Positions 49,713 through 63,500 are shown, counted from the stretch's first letter. The stretch is DNA of 64,000 bases from Penelope pileata (GCA_013396635.1 WBMW01004108.1:165412-229411); one strand, 5' to 3'. Notes: generated by a model not told the origin, from the letters alone. Translations and numbers: made by a program.

Positions 49713-52373
49713 CATCAGAGAAGTTACCACCTTGTCCTTGTGTAGATGTTCAAAGTTAAGAGATTTGGACCATTCCTGAGCTCTTTATCTCCTAGCAGAG
49801 CTTTTGATCTACCCCAAGGGGACCTGTTTTTGACAGTGAAGGTAAGACAGCATCATGGTTATACCCGTATTCTTGGCGAAGTTAAGGTGGTCAAGTGGCT
49901 ACCTCTATTTGTGTTGTACACATGGACATTCATGTGTGTCACATCAATTTTGACACTACTAGCTAGAGTTTTGGGGCCTCAAAGTGCCTTTCTACTTTGC
50001 ATAATGAGCCTGAGGCAAAGAGGCTTGCCCAAGGGTACAGAAGGAGTCAGACTCATGACAGAGCATTAAAGAAGAGCTGGTTGAAGCAAATGGTTTAGTC
50101 TTGGAGACATCAATAACAGAATGAACAGTTGCTGATGGCCATGATGTTTTCTGGATATCTTATTTCACAGCTGAGGAACTGACCTGAATGACAATCAGAA
50201 TTTCAGATCATGTCTACCTGCCTAAAGCTCATGTCAATTTAACAACCTTGCTAGGGCTGTGGTCCCACAACCCCCTTTTTTTGTCAATCTTGCAAGAGGT
50301 TGCAAAGAGTCCGAAAGACAAAAAGGTCCTAATCCAATGACATCTGATGTCACAGGAGGAGCTAGGACTAAATATCATCTGAACATGAGAATTCGCAGTG
50401 TTCGTTCTTAGTGGTGAATAAAGCCAAAGGGTTCTCAAGCTGAATCTACAGGTTGCTCTGTGAAGATGGGAACGAGCTCAGCTCTCCAAAACACTTCTTA
50501 TATGACCCTGGACTTCATCTCTGCATATCTTAGTTCCCCGTCAGCAAATCTTCACTGTTCCCATCTTTAGATTGAGAAGTGCTCTGGTGCAATGGCCTAT
50601 TCTGCACACTGCCAGCATCCAGCACCGTGTCATCTCATGACAGCAAACTGAGGCTTTGGAGCTTCACCACTCAGTAATCACTGCTAAATGAGCAAAGGGG
50701 CAGGAAGGCCGCTGAACTCATAACAGGCGTGTTTAAATCAAGGAAAGAAAAATCAGAGGCCAAAAATTAAGGCTCTTTGATCCTTGATTTTATGTCAAGA
50801 GAGACGAAAGAAGAACACTAAGTCTTTTTACTTTTTACCAGCTGCTGCTTGAAACAAAATAATTGGATAATTAAAAGGCCTTGCCTTATGTCAATTTTAT
50901 TTAGGTGCCTTGATCCACTGATGGAATGTGTCATTGATAGAAGGTTTAAGAGCTCATTAGAAAAATCCCAGAGATAAACCCTGGGCTCAGCCCCTTCAAA
51001 GGGCCGTCAGCTAGGAGGGGAACAGGGGAGATATCCCAGTGTGGCCCAGCATGAAGGTACCACAGGGGAGAAACTGCTGGGCAACAGCTGTAGAAAAACA
51101 CACTATGCCTTTAGCACAGACATTGCTAAGCACCCTGTGCCCCTCACTGCCCCACAGCTGATTTGGGCCTGAAGGAACAAATTTGCCTTCTGTGATGGTG
51201 TGGTGTTTCTCCTTCTTCTTCTGTGATGGCGAGGTGATGAGTTTTGAAAAGATGTGACTGTGACATCACATCTTGATGCAGTGGTGAAAATGCATTTTCC
51301 TTTCAGCTCTCCCCAACCATCGCCAGCATCATCTGATGTTGAATGCTGAGTGTTGGGTAGGAATGAAGACCCTATACAAAATAATATGGTGAGCCCTTCC
51401 CCACATCTCTTGGCTCCCCAACCCCAGTGCCTTCTCACATGGCCCAGTTGCCCTCTATAAATGACAGAAGAATGTCCCTGACTGACTGCCATCTGGGCCT
51501 CGTTACTTTTAGAAACAGAGCTCATTTTGAAAAATGAAACTTTTTCTGAAATATCTTCATCAATTTGTTACCTGTAATATGGTTACTGTTCTCATTGACT
51601 CAACTTCCCTGCTTATCCCTTTTGTGATCACAGTAAACAGGAATTTATGGCCAGATGGAGATGATGCAGTGTTACCTACACTGGGTAGGACTCATTTCAT
51701 GTCATCTAAAGGGAGGCAGGTAGCCTAAGACCCTTTCAGGACTCAATAGATGGGGATGAGCATCATTTAAAGGGTGGCACATCCTGGCTAAAATAGGTCC
51801 CTCAGACAGTTGAGAAATAATACTTTCTGAAGGGACAAACCCATTGGTGGGGAGACACCCCACTTTTGGAGGTTAAAGTTAGCTGAGATGAGTTGGGTTC
51901 TCTTGTACAATGAAAAATTCAGGAGCCCTGGAGAAAATCCTCTGATCTGCAGCCATGCTTGTGAGATTGTATGCTCTGAAAACTGCCAGCTGTGTGCCAC
52001 CGTGAGTCGTGTACACAGCTCTGCATACAAATAAGTGAGGAAATAAATACTCCACGTGTGTACATGTAGCACATCATGCTAGATGCAGTGTGCATGTGTG
52101 CACACAAATCAAAATTGCACGTATATGAAGCATATGCGTATCTGCCTCTGTATGTATTTCTCTACAAATAGCATGAACTATTTCTTTACAAGTAGCATGA
52201 AATGCATAGAAATAGGTATGTAGAGCTCAAGGCCAGATGCACTTTTTTTTTTGGAAGGGGTTTATAGACCTTTGCAACTTAATTGCAAAAGCTGGAGCCG
52301 GAGTGGAGGGAGGTGTGTGGTGTGAGGGGCTGCGGTGGGCCTGGGCCTTGTCACTAGAAGTGTTATTTGGGCT
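49713..52373. other. Intergenic, one MIR-like remnant
   Basis: No exon is recognised. A MIR-like sequence lies at about 49,965-50,065. Confidence 0.5.
49965..50065 (+). repeat. MIR-like SINE remnant
   Basis: GCATAATGAGCCTGAGGCAA, AGAGGCTTGCCCAAGGGTAC and GGAGTCAGACTCATGACAGA follow the 3' half of MIR (tgaggcacagag, ttgcccaaggtcac). Confidence 0.5.
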
Positions 52374-52790
52374 TATAAAAAGATGGAGACCAACTTTTTA
52401 TGTGGTCTGATAGTGATAGGACGATGGGGAATGTTTTTAAACTGAAAGGGGAGGTTTACATTAGATGTTAGGAGGAAATTCTTTACTCAGAGGGAGATGA
52501 AGCACTGGCACAGATTCCCAGAAAAGTTGTGGATCATAGAATCATAGAATCATAGAATGGTTCAGGTTGGAAAGGACCTTAGAGATCATCTTGTTCCAAC
52601 ACCCCTGCCATGGGCAAGGACACCTCCCACTAGACCAGGATGTCCTATTCCTGGAGCATTCAAGGCCGGGTTGGATGGGCCCAGGTCAACTGATCTAGTG
52701 GGTGGCAACCCTCCCGTGGTAGGGGTTGGATGATCTTTAAGGTCCCTTCCAACCCAAACCTTTCTATGTTTCTATGATGATCCTATGGTT
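52374..52790 (+). repeat. CR1 LINE 3' portion, split by a nested CR1
   Basis: The plus-oriented CR1 runs from TTATAAAAAGATGGAGACCA through AGATGTTAGGAGGAAATTCT to GTTGTGGA near 52,533, then continues from TGTCCTATTCCTGGAGCATT (about 52,642) to AAGGTCCCTTCCAACCCAAA and a TTTCTATGATGATCCTATGG tail. The break holds an oppositely oriented CR1 end. Confidence 0.92.
52533..52641 (-). repeat. CR1 3' end nested inside another CR1
   Basis: TCATAGAATCATAGAATCAT, GGTTCAGGTTGGAAAGGACC and CCTGCCATGGGCAAGGACAC form about 108 bp of inverted CR1. The host sequence reads TGGA before it and AGGA at its end, a possible short target duplication. Confidence 0.9.
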
Positions 52791-54849
52791 AGAAAAATAA
52801 CGTGACACAGCCCAGCCCTGGTGCTGCTCCCGCTGGCGGTGGAGCAGGTCTCCGCCGTGCCGAATGCTGTGTGAATCCCAGAAGGCTGCGATCCTCACAG
52901 CAGTGGGTGGTAGAAACCACGGCGTGTAAGCGATGTATTCTGCTTTATTTGCTTTGGGACTGATTTACAGGCCCTTGTGCAGCGTAACTGGCTTCACTGA
53001 ACCCGCTGTGGCTTTGCACTGCCATGGCTGAGAGCTGGGCTTGGCTCTAATCTCCTGTTGCCCGACCTCTCCCTGGAACGACCCATGCACTGCTCTGACA
53101 TGTGAAGAGATTACGATGTTGGCTTCAGAGCTGATTACTCTGCATGATATCTGCATGATAAATATCTTTATAAATAGCTTTCCTGAGCAGATTTCATTAG
53201 GCATTCCCCAAGAAGCGTCAGGGCCTGCAGAGGAGCAGCCACCACCTCGCAGCCTCTTGGCGCGGCCCGGCTGCCTCCAGGGCCCCACCTCAGCCCCCAG
53301 ACTGGTTGTGCCTGATGCGTGGGGTCGTGGGGTGAGGAATGGCCATGGGGCAATGCTGCTCCCCAGGGCTGTGCCACCTCTCGTGGTGTAATCCTGACGT
53401 GTTACAGATGTCCAGTATGAAGCACTGTGGGCTCTTCTTCCTTCAGTTGCACATCATCACAGTCAACCTTCCTTCCCTCTGCTGTGTCCAGGAGGGGCTG
53501 GAGTGGATAGCATCCTCCTACACCACTGATTTGATTCCTTTTCAACACATATCCAGCTCTGGATCAGGAAAAGGGCCTGACTGTGATAGGTCATCTGCAA
53601 GCAAACCATAAAGAAGAGATGCTCCATGTGTGGGAGATAGGAAGGAGTTAGGAGGGCACACACTGCTGTGGGGAGCATCCCTTGCTCCAGAGGCTTCATC
53701 TATTATAGACTTATCAAATTTGGTGGGTTTATCCTTCCAACAGATTTTATCCCAGAGAGGAATTCCTCTGGAGCTTCTGGGTGTTTACGTGTTAGGTATA
53801 AAAATAAGAGCATTCCTAAACAGTGCAGTGCCTGGACAAAGTATTGCTGAATCCAGTTACCATTGGAAGGTTTGAGCTGAGGCTGCTTTAACTCTACATA
53901 AGACTAAAAATCAGACTGAGAAATGGTGGCAGACAAAATGAGACGACAAGTAGGCAGGTGACTCTTTCTCAACAGAGATACCTGACTAAATCTGTTGTAA
54001 TCTGCATGTACAGCAAGGGGGAGATGAGAAAACAGGAAGAATACGATGAAAACTATCAACTGGCAGAAAGGAGGGGAGGGCTCCGGTGTGAGAATCGCAG
54101 TTTTTACAGATGTGATTTGGTCTTCAGTCAAGTCATGACAAATTCCCATGTAATGGTGGCTGCATGGCTGTCTAACTGGACTGAGAGTGACTCAGTTAAT
54201 GCTGCTTCCGTGGTCCTCAGAGGACAGTCTTCCTCCCCATTCTCTGCCTTAATTTAGGGGCAGAATTTAAATGGTCAGAGAGAAGGACTATGGCTACTCT
54301 CCCAAGTCTCCTAAAAGACTGAATAAGCTTCAGCTTGAACTAGGAAGTATGTTTAAATAAAACATTTGACCTTCATTTTAAAATTTGTGTGATGTGAACT
54401 GTCACAGTCTCCTAATTTACCCCATCAGGCAGTGAACTTCAGTATTAAAACATATGCCATGTTTGGTGTTTGATTATGACTAGGGTTGATTTCTGGCATT
54501 TAAATCATCTTCTACATTCGCACGATAGGCTAAAGAGCTCTCTGTTATGGAAATTTAATTCCCCAGATTGATACTTATGAGCTCTGGTCAATCGTCCTTC
54601 TGTTCATTGTGTTGGTGAACCAAGCTCCTGTAAGGGCTTCCAACCTCACCTTCATTCTCAGAAATCTCCAACTCCTCTTCAGCTGAACAACATCCTTTTG
54701 GGATTGTGTCTCTCAGTACAGAAGCTGTGTCCTCTTTGCAGTCCACCCACACCCACTTCTGGCCTGTCTTGGGCATCAGGAGGACTTGGCTGGTCTGTGT
54801 CTCTTTGCTACCTTGGAGGAGAAAACTGGATTATTTGGTATCTCTCCTG
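52791..54849. other. Intergenic, nothing recognised
   Basis: Mixed-composition sequence without a recognisable exon or repeat. Short frames (up to about 116 codons near 53,041) have no homology I know. Confidence 0.45.
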
Positions 54850-55935
54850 CACTGATCTGATAAACTGCTTTGGATCCTGCCCAGCAAAAGCATCTAAGAC
54901 CTCATCCAAGATCACTAGAGCTTCTAGCAATAAAACCCAATTGCAAGCTGACCAGGTTGCCTTCTGTAACGCCTATGTCTTTTCCAACATTGCTGCTTCC
55001 CAATAAGGAGACTGTGGCCAAATTTTTCTCTTCTGCACATCTGCCTTTTCATTTGGCCCTAGCTGCTTGCTGTCTGCCTGCACCTAGCTTACCCCAAGAG
55101 CTTTTTTGCTCCATGTCATTGACCTCAGCCTCTTTATTATGTGCTGATCCTGTAGACTTTGTGTTGTCACCAGCAGTTATTTGTTTATTTTCCTTTGTCC
55201 AGACCTTAGAGAAAATGCTAAAATGTGCATTGAGGAACCGTTCCCTGTGGGACCTAACTGGGAACACACCCATCTGGCGATGATCCCTTGTTTAGAGGTA
55301 CGCTTCGAGACCTACGTTAGCCAGTTTTTAATCCCTTTAATGTGTGCCGTATTTGGTACTCGAGTTCCTTAATCAAAATATCACACAGTACCCAAGCAAT
55401 TGCCTTGAGGAAAACCTAAGTAAAATTACATCAGCGCTCTTCCCCTTATTAACCACGCTTGTGCTGTTATCAGAGAATACATCAAATTAGTTTGACAAGA
55501 TCTATTTTTCATAAACCCAAGTTGATTGGCAGCAATTATATTACCTTGCTTTGATTCCATAATAAACAAATCTCATATTAGCTATTCCATTATTTTTCCT
55601 GGGATTAATGTCAGGCTGGCAGTCTAGAACCCGTGGTGTCTTGCGTCCACTTTTAAAACACTGTCAGAGCATTCATTTTCTTCTGGCCCTCTAGAACTTC
55701 CCTGGGATTCAAAGAAATTTTTAAGAGGCTCCAGTCCCTTCTTGGCCAACTCTTTAAAAACTCCTGGATGTAAATGGTCTGAATCTGCAGATTTATTAAT
55801 GGCTAGCTGTGGGAGATGCTGATTACCATCTCCCTTGCTTATGGTTAGAGCCATTAGCGTGATCATCAGCAGTGTGGTAGAAGAAGCTTGTGCAGCTTTT
55901 TCCCAAAATGCAGAACTGAAGTATTTATTGGACAC
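54850..55935 (-). pseudogene. Ancient CR1/L3-like LINE, decayed reverse transcriptase
   Basis: On the minus strand, in order from 55,935 down, pieces of a non-LTR reverse transcriptase are readable across several frames. These are HLHPGVFKELA followed by LEPLKNFFES (about 55,780-55,700), then GFMKNRSCQTNLM-like sequence (CTTGTCAAACTAATTTGATG near 55,480-55,500), IKNWLT near 55,320, a GGTGTGTTCCCAGT...GGTCCCACAGGG stretch corresponding to the G-V-P-Q-G motif near 55,250, and GDNTK in place of FADDTK near 55,100. Many stops and frame changes mark it as far older than the other CR1 copies here. The lower boundary is uncertain. Confidence 0.72.
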
Positions 55936-56874
55936 TCATGGCTTTTCTCAGTTATTATCCATGGTTCTGCCATTCCCCTAGAGTAACAAATTAATGCTCT
56001 CATCAGGATTTCTTTTGTTCTGTGCTCAAGAAAAACACCTTCGCTTCAACTTTGACTCTGCTGACTATAAATATTTCTTGAAGGCCTTTATTTCCCTTAT
56101 TGATTTTCTCCACTTTCAAGTTCTAGTGACAAAAATGTCTTTCTTTCTCCGTGCATTACACTGGTTTTATTTTAATACAACAACTCACTTGTTTTTTTTA
56201 TTCCTTATCTTAAATACCTACTTTTACTTTCCTTCTTTATCTAGCTTAAAGAAAACTAGTATGGTCTCTTTCCTTGTCGATAAGGTTTGTAGATTTTAAA
56301 TCAGTAAGTAGCAACACTCCTGAATAGTTCACATATTGACTCATGCAAAGTCTCTCCTGTTGAAGCTCCTTCTATTTGACCACTTGGATCTGTTCCTCCT
56401 GTGTTGTGAGCTGAGGTCCATAAGGAATTCCTCTCCCTGAGACACCACGAAGCGTACAAACTTACCAGCCTTAATTTTCAGAAACTTTGGAGATCCTTCA
56501 CTGATGTGTGGGATCCCCAGCCCACATCATTCAGGTCGTGGCTTCCATCTACACCCATCCAGTCTCCATCACAGAGCACGAAGGTGCTTGTGGACATGGT
56601 TGTCTTGTTCTTTGTTGAAACCCAATGGCCACTGGTTCACACCAACTTCAGGCCTTTCTACTTATGTGGTTAAGGAGGTTTTACTGATCCCTTCCTTTTC
56701 ACGTCTCACTGGTAGACAATTGTCACTGTGGTTATAGACAGTTATCTGATATTGCTATTGCGTATGCATCAAGAGTTCCCCTTACATGTGGGTGAACTAT
56801 GTGCCAGAGATGCTGGCAAGCAAACTAGGTTTCTTAGCACTGGACCTTGTTTTGTGATTTTGTAGTTAAAGAAG
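55936..56874. other. Intergenic; possible upstream part of the ancient LINE
   Basis: AT-rich sequence with no exon recognised. Part of it may be more-decayed 5' sequence of the LINE at 54.85-55.94 kb, but I cannot align it. Confidence 0.35.
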
Positions 56875-56957
56875 TCTGGTCAGATCTGATAGCTTTAAGC
56901 AAGTTGGACTATAGACCTGAAGTCCCATCCAACTTGAGTTATCCAATGAGCCTATGA
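56875..56957 (+). repeat. CR1-like 3' end fragment
   Basis: AAGCAAGTTGGACTATAGAC, AAGTCCCATCCAACTTGAGT and CCAATGAGCCTATGAG resemble a diverged CR1 3' terminus. It is followed by a TA microsatellite that may have grown from the tail. Confidence 0.65.
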
Positions 56958-56974
56958 GTATATATATATATATT
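56958..56974 (+). repeat. (TA)n microsatellite
   Basis: About eight TA units lie immediately after the CR1 fragment and lead into a T run. Confidence 0.9.
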
Positions 56975-57164
56975 TTTTTGGGTTAATCTCCTCCCTTAAA
57001 GATAGAAAACAATATTTGAAAAGAAAAAAAAAGAAAAGAAGTTCCATTTTGGCTCAATTCAAAATTCCTTCTTCTGATTAAAAAATATTTCCTAGCTATG
57101 CTTCAACACCAGACTCAAGTATCTTCATTCAGATGTTTACACCGTACAAACCTGGTGTCTGAGA

Positions 57165-57553
57165 TTTCCTGGAGTTGGAGAAGAGGAGGCTCAGGGGAGA
57201 CCTCATCGCCCTCTACAACTTCCTGAAGGGAGATTGTGGTGAGGAGGGGGGCGGCCTCTGCTCCCAGATAACTAATAACAGGACGAGAGGGAATGGCCAC
57301 AAGTTGTGCCAGGGTAAATTTAGACTGGATATGAGGAAAAACTTTTTCTCTGAAACAGTGGTCAGGCACTGGAATGGCTGCCTAGGGAGGTGGTGGAGTC
57401 ACCGTCCCTGGCGCTGTTCAAGAAGCGTCTGGACGAGGTGCTAAGGGATATGATTTAGTAGCTTAGTGGGTAGGGATGGTGATAGGAGGACGGTTGGACT
57501 AGATGATCTTGTAGGTCCTTTCCAACCTAGTGTTTCTATGATTCTATGATTCC
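57165..57553 (+). repeat. CR1 LINE 3' portion
   Basis: It runs from GGAGTTGGAGAAGAGGAGGC through CGCCCTCTACAACTTCCTGA, TTTAGACTGGATATGAGGAA and GTGGTGGAGTCACCGTCCCT to TTGGACTAGATGATCTTGTA and tail TTCTATGATTCTATGATT. It looks like one of the less diverged copies in the window. Confidence 0.94.
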
Positions 57554-60500
57554 CACACTCGTTGGCTTGGATGAGTTAGGACTCCTGTCCAGATCCCCTG
57601 TTTGTTGGGAGTGACCAAAGCTGTGACTGTCGTGCATGATTCTTTCCTCTTCCTCCTCCCTGGGAGGTTACAAGCTCTGCAGAGGGATGCTTTAACAGAA
57701 CTCTGATCTTGCTCCTGAGCCAACACATTTTATAACCTAGTTTTCTTAGTGTAAACTGACATTGGCAGCAGTTTATGTCAATAGGTTGGGCCAATCCCCC
57801 AAGACTCGAGATAAGAGCCAAACACTACACTCTTCTGCTGCCCACAGCCTTGAGAGAGAGGCCAGGCTTGATCTAATCTTTCTGTTTGCATTATAAGCAT
57901 GCCTAGAGGCCTCACTGTGCTAGGTCCTACATGTCGACCTAACGAAAGACGGTTCCTGCCTTGAGGACCTGTTGGCCAAAATAGGCAACGAACCTGGAAA
58001 ATGCGAGTGGAACAAAAAGTACAGAGAACATCTCATCCAGGGTCGATTAACAGTGGCTGGAAAAATACTTGCATCCCTTGGTGAAGCAATTTGAGGTCAA
58101 GGACTTTGCTGTGTGTTATGTGTGCATCAAGGACAGAGCTGGGGAAAATGAGGTATTTGGGTAGTTTGGGGCTTGGTCAGTAGGGTGTCCTCACAGCATC
58201 TGAGAGCTCCCTGGCACCCTGGTACCCACCAGGTACTCTCTAGCTAGTGAACCCCAATGCTTTCTAAGTGAGCTCTTATGGCTCAACATTATGGATGGTC
58301 AGCAGCAAATTTGACCTTGAGACTCCTCATGAGGGCAGTGGAAACACTGCAGGGGAAAGCACGGCTTACTTAATTAGTTAAATAAGGCCCTGAGAGTTGG
58401 GTGTTGAAAGCTCTGTTATTTAATTGCACTCATTTCTCTCACATCGTATCTCCTCACGGTGCTCGCCCCACCTGCTTTAGTCATCATGAGCTAACTGGCG
58501 AAGATGGACATTTCCCAGTCACCAAGACGAGCTGGTGGGAATGGGATAGGAAAGAGCAATGAACTCGTCAGAGCTGCGCCCAGGTTTCAAGTCTAACCAA
58601 GCTGTGGTGTAACTTAGTTGTTTCTGTCATTTTTTTTTTTTTTTTTTTAATAATTGTTCTTACTGAGAGATCTAATTGGAAGTGACTGTTGTAATGGGCT
58701 GGAAGTCATGCTGGAAGGATGCTGTGGTGCACCCAGCCTCTCAGAGGGGAAGTTTGCAGGCTGGATGCAGAAGGTGTGATCCCAGCTGGGACCAGAGCCC
58801 AGCAGAGGGCACTTGCTGAATGCAGGAGGCTGAAATCCTTGGGCCACAGCAGCCCAGGTTTAATTACAAACTTTGGTATATAGCAATCTCGTTGTCTAGA
58901 GTCTGTGGTTACTCAGTGTATCAGTTTCATAAACTTGCCTGCCTGCCCTCTGTGACTCAGTTAATAATAATTAAATGATTCTTTAACAATGCTGGGTGGA
59001 TTTCCAGCTATTTTTCAATATACATTAATAATCCTTCATGCTGGTGAACTTCCAAAATTCCTGGGGTCTGGGTTGCTGAAATATACCCACACTGATGGGT
59101 CTGATTCTCTGTTCCCTTGGGCAGTCATTTACTGGTATTTAAAATGCAAAGTAGGTGTAAGTGAGCAGAGAATGCTGATATTGGTAGTATTTTCTCTTAA
59201 TGGTGCTTTCAGGTTTGTGAACCTGGTCCAATACCCCTTGGTGCTGCAGAAGCAGCAGGCTTCAGAAGGCTCTGGAGGGGACTAGGCATAGCTGTGCAAG
59301 GTGAGAGGCACGAGATGTTATCCAAAACTCCTCCAAAAGCCTCAATTTGCTGATTGTGTGGAATTAGGTGTCTCCTGAGAACAGGCTCCCATGTAGTGCT
59401 GTGTCTGCTCACGGACAAAAGTGTTCAGACTGAAAGATTCCTACAGTAGCTGGGCAACATCCGTCTCCTCTCAAATCCACACTCCGATAGCCTAAAAATG
59501 TAGAACAAACCTAGCAAGACATTTGTCTTGAGCAGTCTTTGCAAAGCCAACAATCCTTGGTTGCACTGCTTTTGGCAGCTGTAGACTCTGAGCCATAAGA
59601 TTGAAGAAGAAAATAAACTCCTAGACACCTGAAACTGGGAGGCAACAACACAAATGCTCATCTGGTCTGACCCCTGGCATCCTACAAGCCAGAGGACCCC
59701 ACTCAGTGATTCCAGGGGCAAGATTTAAATACTAAGCCAAAATACCTTTTTTTTTTTTTTTTAGGAAAAAAGGATGGCCTTGATTTAATGAGTTTATCTC
59801 ATTAGTTAGTAAATTAATTCTACTCCAGGCTGAAAAGGTATGCTTTATTTCTAGCCCTGGCTGATCTAGTGAGTCATCTGTTTTATTTTAGATATCTGCT
59901 TTACGACAGAGTGATCAAATCCCATACCCCCAATGACTTTGCTGGCAAGATCCCCACTGACCATACAGGGAGCTGAAGGAGGTTGGCTCAGACACGTATC
60001 TGCCACATTTAGTCATGTGAAATCCATCCCGTGTGGGAGCTGTATCTTTTAGTTCTTGTGTCATGAACAAAATGGTACAGTGCTGTTTGTTAGGTTGAGG
60101 ATGCTTCTTCTGTTTGGGAGCCTTGTCCAGTATTGCCATATGGCATTTTGGAAGGAATCTACAGATCTTCAGGAAAGTTTGGTGTGATAGCAACCTCACA
60201 AATCTGGCTAGATACCCAACTTTGTTACCCATCTGTGCCCATCCACGGGCACCAAGGCTCAGCTCCTCAAAGGGAATTATGCATCCAACATTTGCACTCA
60301 TATGGCAGCCTGCAGGTATGAGAGATGTACACGACTAATTCAAAAAAAAAAACAAAAAAAACCAAAAAAATAAAACACTGTTTGGCATTTGGAATCAGCT
60401 TGAGTTAGTCCCCTAACTTGTATCTATTCCATCTTTGAAGCACTTGGTGACTCATTTGCTGTATTAACGAGCAGCAGTATAAGGGGCTGTGAAGAAATGT

Positions 60501-63500
60501 TCCTTGCAAAGAAAGCTGCAGCCCTCAGATGGCAGGTTCCTTGTAATTTGCTTCTTCAGTAGAGAAGGGCTGTTAGCCACTGTCAGAATTGCGAGAAAGC
60601 CTTTTGGTCTTGGGGCCAGTATTATCAAAATGCTCTGTAATTCATGTCTGTGATGTTCCCTATGGGACAATTTACCCCTCCAAGCACTTTCAGGTCCTTA
60701 AAGTTGGTGGGGACTAAGGATGAGGTCCAGCTTGTCTGCTTTAGGGTGAAATAAATTATACATGACTGACTGCAGTAACCAGATCTCCACAGCCTATAAA
60801 CGAAGTCCATGGGGATTCCTTCAGCCCTGGATGGCTTTGTTTCATGTGTTTGCATTTGGCTGGATGAATCCTGTGTGAAATCTTCTCTACCTTCTAAATG
60901 AAGTCTTTTCTATGTTGTGCACCCTCTATGAAGGCTGAAGTTCTTCTCAAGCAAAGGACTATTCACCTCCATGCATCTTTCTCCAGGAATGGGAATTACT
61001 TAAGAGATCATTTGTAGAATAGGATGAAAAAATTGGTTTGGCTCCCTTTAGAAAATGGTGATTTTGCTCTGAAAGGTCATCTGACTCCTTTGGGTAGTCT
61101 TAGCTTCATGTCTGGAATCATTTTTTCTTCTTGGTGTCAAGAACAGGCAGCTCTGGTGCCTCTGTGGTGTGTCACATCACCAAGATGGCTTGCCCTCAGT
61201 TCCAAACTTCTCCCATATGGCCAACCTGCTAGCTGCTGGCTTCAGGCCTGCTGTGACCCCGCTGTCTTTCCTCCTGAAAGGAGAAACTTGCCTCTGACAT
61301 GAGACCTCAGAGGCAGCATCCCTGAGGAGACTCGTGTTTCTCCAAGATATTTCTCCTATGTTTTCACATCTAACAAGACATCGAAGAATGCTTGGCTGCT
61401 CTCTTCCATATTGCTTTTTCTAAGCTCTCTGACTCCATGAGGTCCCAAACTGGCTTACAGTTTTGTGTGAAGCACAGTCAGAGGATCACTTCTATTTCTT
61501 CTCATCTCTTGAAATCATTTTTAATAATGACTTAAATAATGATTTAAATTCTGTGGAAAGTAAGGCATCTTCCCATGGACTTGAGTGGGCTTTGAATTGG
61601 GCCCAGAAGTGTGTCAACGTCCACCTGGGAGCCCATTATCATGGAGCTCAGGTTTATATGTTTAAATGCATCTATTTGTAAAGATAATATGTGGTTCTGC
61701 TTTCAATATGCTTGGTCACAGGCTGATACTGAGGCTGGAGGTAATGAGTGGTGTAGCTCCATTAGGAGACGAAGACGTGGGCACATGTTGTTGCTTCTTT
61801 GCTGAATGGCACATACAGTTCTACCTCGTGTTTGCTGTGCTTTGAAGCTACACCTTAGTGCCCTGGGACCCAGCCAGACAATGGGAGGTGATGAATCAGC
61901 ACCCAAACTGAAATCCAAATAGCCACATGCTCAGCTGGCGTGAAATAGCAGCTTTCTACTGAAGTCAGTGGAAATGGGCTGAGTTATATCAGCTGAGGGA
62001 TTGGCTGTAGGGGTTTTAGGTGAATTATTCTTTATTTTCTCTAGACATTAGCAGGCTGAAGCAGGTAAGTAATCCTTAATAGATTGTACCTGGCTGCAGA
62101 GAACTGCATTCTACCATCACCTTGATGTTAGGGTTTTAGTACATCCAAGCCATGGCTTTGCAGGTTAACACACTAGAGAGGATCTAAAGGACTCATCCTT
62201 CATTATCAGAGTTATGCCATTATTGAAATAGCTCCAACGATTCTTCACAATTACAATGTCTAATTTGCCCTCTGAGCAAGAATGATATTAACACCAATGG
62301 TGTGCTCAGCCCTTTTCCACCTGCAAATGTTTTGGGTAATCATTGCAGGTGCTTCTTTATAAAATGAAGCAACTGCTTTTAAATATTTCAATTATTTTTA
62401 TTAGATTCCACTGTTTTGCAAACCTCATTGGCTGCTAACCAGTCCTCAACCTATTCCCCTGTCTTTTAGTGTCTTATTATTGAAAAGGATTCGCCTTGCC
62501 CTTAGACTGGATGTGTTTGTACAAGTGAACTGTCTGTTGATGGAAACAGATGTGCAAACCCCAGATTTCTTGCATGTTTGGTCCATGTGAGTCCTGAAAA
62601 AGGCAGGTACTCCCCAGCCAATGAGATGATATGAGGGCTGCTATATATAGGTGCAATGGTGTTGAGTGCAGAGTGCTTGCTCAGCTACAGCAGTGCTGAG
62701 GTTGGTTGCTTCTACAGCAGGTTTAGAGATAAACAGAATGGCCAGTTGGCATTGGTAGGTGATCATGACAAAAATGAAGGATCATGTGGAAAGCAGAATT
62801 TGACTCTATGAATGTCCTCGGTTGCCCTGTTTACTTGACATTGACTTCATTGGAAGGTGGAATAAGATGGAAGCGGTGCTTTAGGGTCTGTCACCAAGTC
62901 TATACCAAAGCTACCACTGTCACCATCTCCATAGCAACTCTGTTTAAATCATTTTTGGAGGCACCACAACCTACCTTATGGAGTTTCATGACTTCCTTTT
63001 TCCTATCCTCCTTTCCTATTCTCTGCAGAGAGACATGACATCCTGCAGAAACTGCCTGGAATGCCTTGAATGGAGCAACGTGTGTGTCCTTATTCTCCCA
63101 GCAGCCACTGTTCTCCCCCATATTATAGCATTCTCCCATTCCCTTTTCCTCAAGCAGAGCTGTTTCCCTCCACACTCACATCCTTCTGAGATAATGGAGA
63201 ACTCAAGGAGGCCCTAAAACTACACACGTTATTGCTTAGGGTGGATATCTTTTCCTCCTTAGTAGCTGGAAATGGGTTGAGATGGGTCTGGGGCTGGTTG
63301 TATGGCATTCTTGGGTAAAACACAGCTGCAGAAGGTTATGATGTCTCCATTTGCAGATGAATAGCTCCCTCGCTGGAGTCTCTGGATGCAGGTCCTATTC
63401 CCTGTTGGTCCTATGACCCTCCTAAGTGTCACCAGCAAGATGAATACGGTGTAAGGAAACCCTTCAGCCTCCTTTTAGCACTCCGCTGGCCCAGGGCTGC

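Noticed and set aside
55994..56299. 101-codon Phe/Leu-rich frame that could suggest a membrane protein
   Set aside because: Hydrophobic bias follows from T-rich DNA. There is no homology or gene context, and it may be part of decayed LINE sequence.
62640..62700. TATATATA box-like sequence with downstream start-like context
   Set aside because: Only an isolated TATA-like string; no exon, splice site or conserved frame follows.
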